DNA from: Heracleum sosnowskyi
Lineage: Eukaryota; Streptophyta; Magnoliopsida; Apiales; Apiaceae
Direction of reading: 5' to 3'
NCBI GenBank assembly: GCA_030848705.1
Contig: CM061240.1
Location: 24,261,001-24,325,000, forward strand
DNA: 64,000 bases
In this document: in pieces, positions 60,336 through 64,000 of the stretch
How the letters are laid out: each line of letters opens with the position of its first letter
Position numbering within the stretch: position 1 is the stretch's first letter
The notes under the pieces: model-generated
Databases searched by the model: none
Seen by the model: only the letters and a program-made list of their open reading frames with translations
Told to the model about the DNA's origin: nothing
Program-made: the position numbers and the translations under genes

Positions 60336-60448
60336 ATGGTGCTGATTAGCTTTTTGCTCTCCAACTTACAGGTCCAATCCAATTTGTTGGTCCAGAATCT
60401 GACAAACTCAATCACACCTTAATGTTGGAGCTTGGAGTTCATGCATAG
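55131..60448 (+). CDS. PFP-BETA: Pyrophosphate-fructose 6-phosphate 1-phosphotransferase subunit beta
   Basis: Catalytic subunit of cytosolic PPi-dependent phosphofructokinase, which reversibly phosphorylates fructose 6-phosphate using PPi. I read 16 exons: 55131-55320, 55783-55944, 56435-56556, 56930-56983, 57129-57235, 57363-57468, 58165-58228, 58336-58424, 58544-58675, 58845-59015, 59104-59219, 59388-59499, 59633-59717, 59807-59851, 60070-60138 and 60372-60448. All have GT-AG borders and add up to 566 codons without a stop, the usual family length. Landmarks are LSGGQAPGGHNV, the PPi-type GGDDSNTNA (ATP enzymes have GGDGS), PKTIDGD, MGRAASH and the ILIPEGL loop. The partner alpha subunit is not in the window. 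The gene looks functional despite the adjacent transposon nest. Confidence 0.96.
60286..60333. repeat. (CT)n microsatellite in the last intron of PFP-beta
   Basis: About 23 CT units, ending about 40 bp before the last exon. It could lengthen the pyrimidine-rich region upstream of the acceptor; the acceptor itself (TTACAG) is intact. Confidence 0.95.
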
Positions 60449-61305
60449 TTCCTTGGTCCAAGCATAGCATATTGCCTTGACATCATCGTTGACATACCTA
60501 CTTGCCAAAACCATTGAGAAACTTGAGGTTGCATCATTTTGCTCTTATAATCGTTCAGTTTTAGAACCTTTGTTTTGGTAAGAGATATTCTGATCTGCGA
60601 TTGAGATCGATAACGAGAAATATGAAATAGTGGTTTTTTTTTTCTGCTTCTGTTGTTTGATGCCTACCTGGTATTTGGCTACTAATGTTAAATTGCAAGG
60701 ATGGTTGCATCGTTTGAAATCCCAGATTTTTAGTTACAAAGTTGAAAGATGTATATTTCATACAGAAAAGAAGTAGATAAGATGTTTTCGTAAAGATCCC
60801 TAGCATATAGTAAAACATACAAAACACATCATAATAAATGCATTACATCAAACTGCAAACAATGTGAACAGTTTAATACTTCATTTACAAGGAATACTAT
60901 TTTTAAGGTTCAAATACAGACCACAGGTCTAAGAGGCTTACATGAGATTAGTGACCGGAACATGCCCCAACCTCGGATAACAAGAAAGAATCGGAGTATT
61001 AAGAAAATAAAATCCAGAAAGTGAACTTCTCCGATTAAACTTAGAATTCTACCCCCAACACCTCAATAAAGTAAAGAAGAATAAAAGAATAGTACGGAGC
61101 CCTCAAGAAAGTCTCTGTACAAATTAAAAGATCAGACCTTATACTGCACAAAGAGGAGACTTGTAAGCATGCATACTAGAACATATCAATATATATGCTG
61201 AAGTAGAGACTTTGTAGTCCCTGTATAGTTGTTGATAGGAAAAACAAATAAAAGAATCAAGTAAAAATCACTACTTTTTTTACCCGTCAGAGTATCTTGA
61301 TGTAT
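60449..61305. other. Convergent 3' regions of PFP-beta and the receptor kinase
   Basis: About 860 bp with no gene. It must hold the 3' UTRs of two genes transcribed toward each other. AATAAA near 60833 could serve PFP-beta. No transposon recognised. Confidence 0.6.
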
Positions 61306-63846
61306 TTATTCATCTTCAACCCTTTTTGGGTCTAAATGAGCCCCACTGTCTAAGTTTGTGGCTTCCGGAACATCCACATCTTCCCTCACCTCATGATCCG
61401 CCAAAACTTGGCTGCTAGAGAAAGAGTTTTCCCCATTGATGGAACGCAGCCAGGCTTCCTGAACTTGTAGAACACACTCTAAGTGCCACAAGACTTCACC
61501 CATAGCAGGCCGGCTCTTTCCCTCATCCGCCAAACATTTTTCTGCAATTTCAGCAAATTTTGTCAATGATTCTGGTGAGTATGTCCCTTTGAGGTGCGGG
61601 TCAATAATGGTCTCAAGAGATCTCTGCCGTTGCCATCGCATTGCCCATTCGGCAAGATTGATCTGATCCCTTGGCAAGCTTGGGTTTATGACAGCTCGTG
61701 CACAAATAACTTCAAATAACACCACCCCAAATGAATAAATATCAGACTTTTCAGTCAGTTGCTGCCGCCTGAAGTATTCTGGATCAAGATATCCAAAACT
61801 TCCTTTGACTGCAGTACTAACATGTGTGTGTTCCAGAGAAGGACCAGTTTTGGATAGCCCAAAATCAGCCATTTTCGCCACAAAATTCTCGTCTAACAAT
61901 ATGTTGGTTGTCTTAACATCTCTATGAATGATGCCGCGGTCTGCTCCTGTATGGAGGTAATGCAATCCACGAGCTGCACCAATACAAACTTCTATTCTCT
62001 GCTTCCAACTTAATGGTGGGAGATTACTTCCGAATATATGACTTCTTAAGGTCCCGTTTGCCATATACTCGTATACTAAGATCATCTCATCCTGTTCATC
62101 ACAAAAACCAATCATGGAGACCAGATGCTTGTGCCTAAGCTTTGATAGCATCTCAATCTCAGTTTCGAATTCCGTCAGACCTTGTTGAGATTGTGGGTTG
62201 GCTCGCTTAATTGCTGCAAGAGTTCCATCTTCTATCTCCCCTTTGTAAACCTTGCCAAATCCTCCCACTCCAATTACTAAACTGTCTTCAAAATTGTTAG
62301 TTGCCGCTTTAAGCTCAGCTAATGTAAAGCGTCTACCAGTTCTATTGGGGGCCATCGAATGGTTAAGACTCTGGTGTAAGGATCCTTTTGCATCAGCTAT
62401 GCTATTTAGAAGAAATAGTGGTCGCCATCCAGGGGGATGCTTCTTAGTGTCAGTGACTTTATTTCTCCTCTTATGACAAAAACAAGTGATAAGTGCAATT
62501 GATGCGGCAAGAATGACAATAGAAGCTATTCCAGCTCCAATGCTCACCCATAGAATCATATTTCTTGAAGTTTTGCTGCCTCCTGGATTTTCGACTTTGC
62601 CTACATGGGCAAGATTCCCGTTTCGACTCAATTTAAAAACCTCCAGTCCATTCAAGAGTGCATCAGTTCCAGCAGCACCTGTTGTCGTGTCAGGACCGAG
62701 TTGTATCCAGAGGGTGTTTACTACTGATGGCACAACATCAAAAAAGTCCTGATGATATGTCTTGTTCATCCCTCCTGCTTGCTTAAAAATGTCAAAGTTG
62801 TCTGCTGCAGTTTTATTATTTATGTAGATTCTGAAAATTCTTTCATTTGCCTTGTCAAAAGATAGTTCACAGAAATGTAGACGAACGATATAATCAAAAT
62901 CAGGATCCACTTCAAATTTCCACGACATGTTGAATCTCTTCTCCATCACTTCGGTGTTGGACGTAGTTCTTGCACTTCTATAGACTACAAGTGGAGCTAT
63001 TGAAGTCTCATTTGCAGAACCATAAGTAATGTTTCCGCGACTGTGGATATCTGATCCTGCATTTGCAGTTAACATGTAGCTTGAATCTGCTTCCCAAACT
63101 CTACCGAGAATTGAATCTTCATCAGCTTTAATTGGTGAACCACCAACGTTCAGTCGATACATAGTCTCAATTCCCCGTTTGTTTAAACTCAAATTACTCG
63201 TCTCCCCGTTGCTACCCACTTTGCGTACTGAATCAACAAACAGCTTATCTTCAACATTTAATATCTCAATTGCATTGACAAATCCAAAAGATCCCTTGGT
63301 TGGGATAAAATCAACCACAAGAACGTCACCACTGACAGTGAAAAAGAATTCTTTCACCAGATACGAGAAACTCGAATTCCCTCCCAATTTCATTATATAC
63401 AGATTCTTGTTCAAAATCTCAACAGGGACATTAAATCCAGATACCAATGTTATCCCATTTGCCTCAACAGCAAAAGAAGAGTCATTGACATTGCGATCCT
63501 TAAAGGCAAATGGATAAAAGTGGAGCCTTAGAAAATAGCTTCCTTGTGCTCCTCGAAATGTGTAATTCAAGCTATCCACAAACAGCCTCGCAGTCTTATA
63601 AAGTGGTGCATAAGCTTGATCTCCATCAAACATAGTAGTTGAGGCCTCAATGCCAGAAGAACTAAGCGAGACATTTCCCCCGGTGCCCGAATCACCAACC
63701 CATCTCCTACCACCCACAGTAATGGTAGAATTTGCACCACAATTTAAAAGAACAGAATTTTTCTGACCTTCTCCACTTCTCACATACAGAGAAACTACAA
63801 TCAAAAAATTTAAGCACAACATTCTCATGCCATTAATCTTCATCAC
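61306..63846 (-). CDS. HERK2: CrRLK1L receptor-like kinase, HERK2-type
   Basis: Intronless 846-codon gene for a plasma-membrane receptor kinase of the Catharanthus RLK1-like family, which senses cell-wall state and RALF-type signals during growth. In order: signal peptide (about 1-27), an extracellular malectin-like region to about 410 (LLNCGANSTITVGGRRW, later FDYIVRLHFCEL) with many N-glycosylation sites, a transmembrane helix at about 431-456, and a Ser/Thr kinase at about 515-785. Kinase landmarks are GVGGFGKVYKG, Lys547 in AIKRA, Asp643 in HRDVKTTN and Asp661 in DFG, so it should be active. The kinase (NRTGRRFTLAELKAAT, ENSFSSSQ tail) is closest to my memory of Arabidopsis HERK2; the family is certain, the exact orthologue less so. 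The start may be a later Met (7 or 9), see the TATA entry. Confidence 0.93.
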   Translation of the reverse strand: MMKINGMRMLCLNFLIVVSLYVRSGEGQKNSVLLNCGANSTITVGGRRWVGDSGTGGNVSLSSSGIEASTTMFDGDQAYAPLYKTARLFVDSLNYTFRGAQGSYFLRLHFYPFAFKDRNVNDSSFAVEANGITLVSGFNVPVEILNKNLYIMKLGGNSSFSYLVKEFFFTVSGDVLVVDFIPTKGSFGFVNAIEILNVEDKLFVDSVRKVGSNGETSNLSLNKRGIETMYRLNVGGSPIKADEDSILGRVWEADSSYMLTANAGSDIHSRGNITYGSANETSIAPLVVYRSARTTSNTEVMEKRFNMSWKFEVDPDFDYIVRLHFCELSFDKANERIFRIYINNKTAADNFDIFKQAGGMNKTYHQDFFDVVPSVVNTLWIQLGPDTTTGAAGTDALLNGLEVFKLSRNGNLAHVGKVENPGGSKTSRNMILWVSIGAGIASIVILAASIALITCFCHKRRNKVTDTKKHPPGWRPLFLLNSIADAKGSLHQSLNHSMAPNRTGRRFTLAELKAATNNFEDSLVIGVGGFGKVYKGEIEDGTLAAIKRANPQSQQGLTEFETEIEMLSKLRHKHLVSMIGFCDEQDEMILVYEYMANGTLRSHIFGSNLPPLSWKQRIEVCIGAARGLHYLHTGADRGIIHRDVKTTNILLDENFVAKMADFGLSKTGPSLEHTHVSTAVKGSFGYLDPEYFRRQQLTEKSDIYSFGVVLFEVICARAVINPSLPRDQINLAEWAMRWQRQRSLETIIDPHLKGTYSPESLTKFAEIAEKCLADEGKSRPAMGEVLWHLECVLQVQEAWLRSINGENSFSSSQVLADHEVREDVDVPEATNLDSGAHLDPKRVEDE

Positions 63847-63870
63847 TCACCACTCTGATAGTCCTGTTTC

Positions 63871-63878
63871 TATTTATA
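63871..63878 (-). promoter_or_regulatory. TATA-box-like TATAAATA upstream of the receptor kinase
   Basis: On the minus strand GGTATAAATAGAAAC, with the last T of the box only about 25 bp before the first ATG (63846). Plant TATA boxes usually place the start site 25-35 bp downstream, which would be at or past this ATG. Either the box is unused or translation begins at a later Met, just before the hydrophobic signal core. Confidence 0.4.
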
Positions 63879-64000
63879 CCCTTAACTTCAAGATAGTTTA
63901 GCTTAACATAAAAGTACTAACAACTTCTAAAGAACACACTGAAAGAGAAATCTTGAAACCCTAATCTTCAAAGAAGTTTCAAACTTTCTATAGCAATCAA

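Overview
The window reads as nuclear DNA of a flowering plant, most likely a eudicot with a large, repeat-rich genome. The evidence is spliced host genes with GT-AG introns, plant LTR retrotransposons of several lineages, a CACTA element, a LINE, and AT-rich intergenic DNA. I cannot name the species. About four fifths of the window is transposable elements; the only complete host genes lie in the last 9 kb.

Bases 1-114 are the 3' end of an unidentified plus-strand reading frame. About 660-9530 is a decayed L1-type LINE (zinc-knuckle ORF1; endonuclease, reverse transcriptase and RNase H in ORF2; poly(A) at 9521-9530). It is split by a 3576-bp non-autonomous CACTA transposon (2353-5928, duplication GTT) that carries exon fragments of at least two unrelated host genes, a GH28 polygalacturonase-like gene and an ARF small GTPase, both on the minus strand. 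AT-rich DNA follows, with a Mutator-like MITE (11872-12806, 9-bp duplication, six 20-bp mini-hairpins) and degenerate tandem repeats.

14689-53928 is one nest of LTR elements, each with target-site duplications I could read. Host element A is an old Ty1/copia, Sirevirus-like element on the plus strand (duplication ATTGG, LTR divergence about 2-3 percent by eye). It contains: B, a very young Ty1/copia element on the minus strand (15596-28746, duplication TCAAA, one LTR mismatch found); C, a non-autonomous Ty3/gypsy (Tekay-like) element with giant 4.9-kb LTRs on the minus strand (29550-42208, duplication GAAAG, LTRs differing by somewhat under 1 percent); and D, a solo LTR (50888-52501). B interrupts gag of A, C interrupts gag of A further on, and D interrupts its third ORF. 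A and B both carry a large extra ORF downstream of pol, with homologous N-terminal domains, each preceded by a similar TATA-like motif and leader. I regard this extra transcription unit as the most interesting feature of the window.

After the nest, the tandem repeat that element A entered resumes (53934-54330). Then comes an apparently intact 16-exon gene for the beta subunit of PPi-dependent phosphofructokinase (55131-60448, plus). Converging on it is an intronless CrRLK1L receptor kinase of HERK2 type (61306-63846, minus). These two genes have separate roles (cytosolic glycolysis; cell-surface signalling) and no operon-like link.
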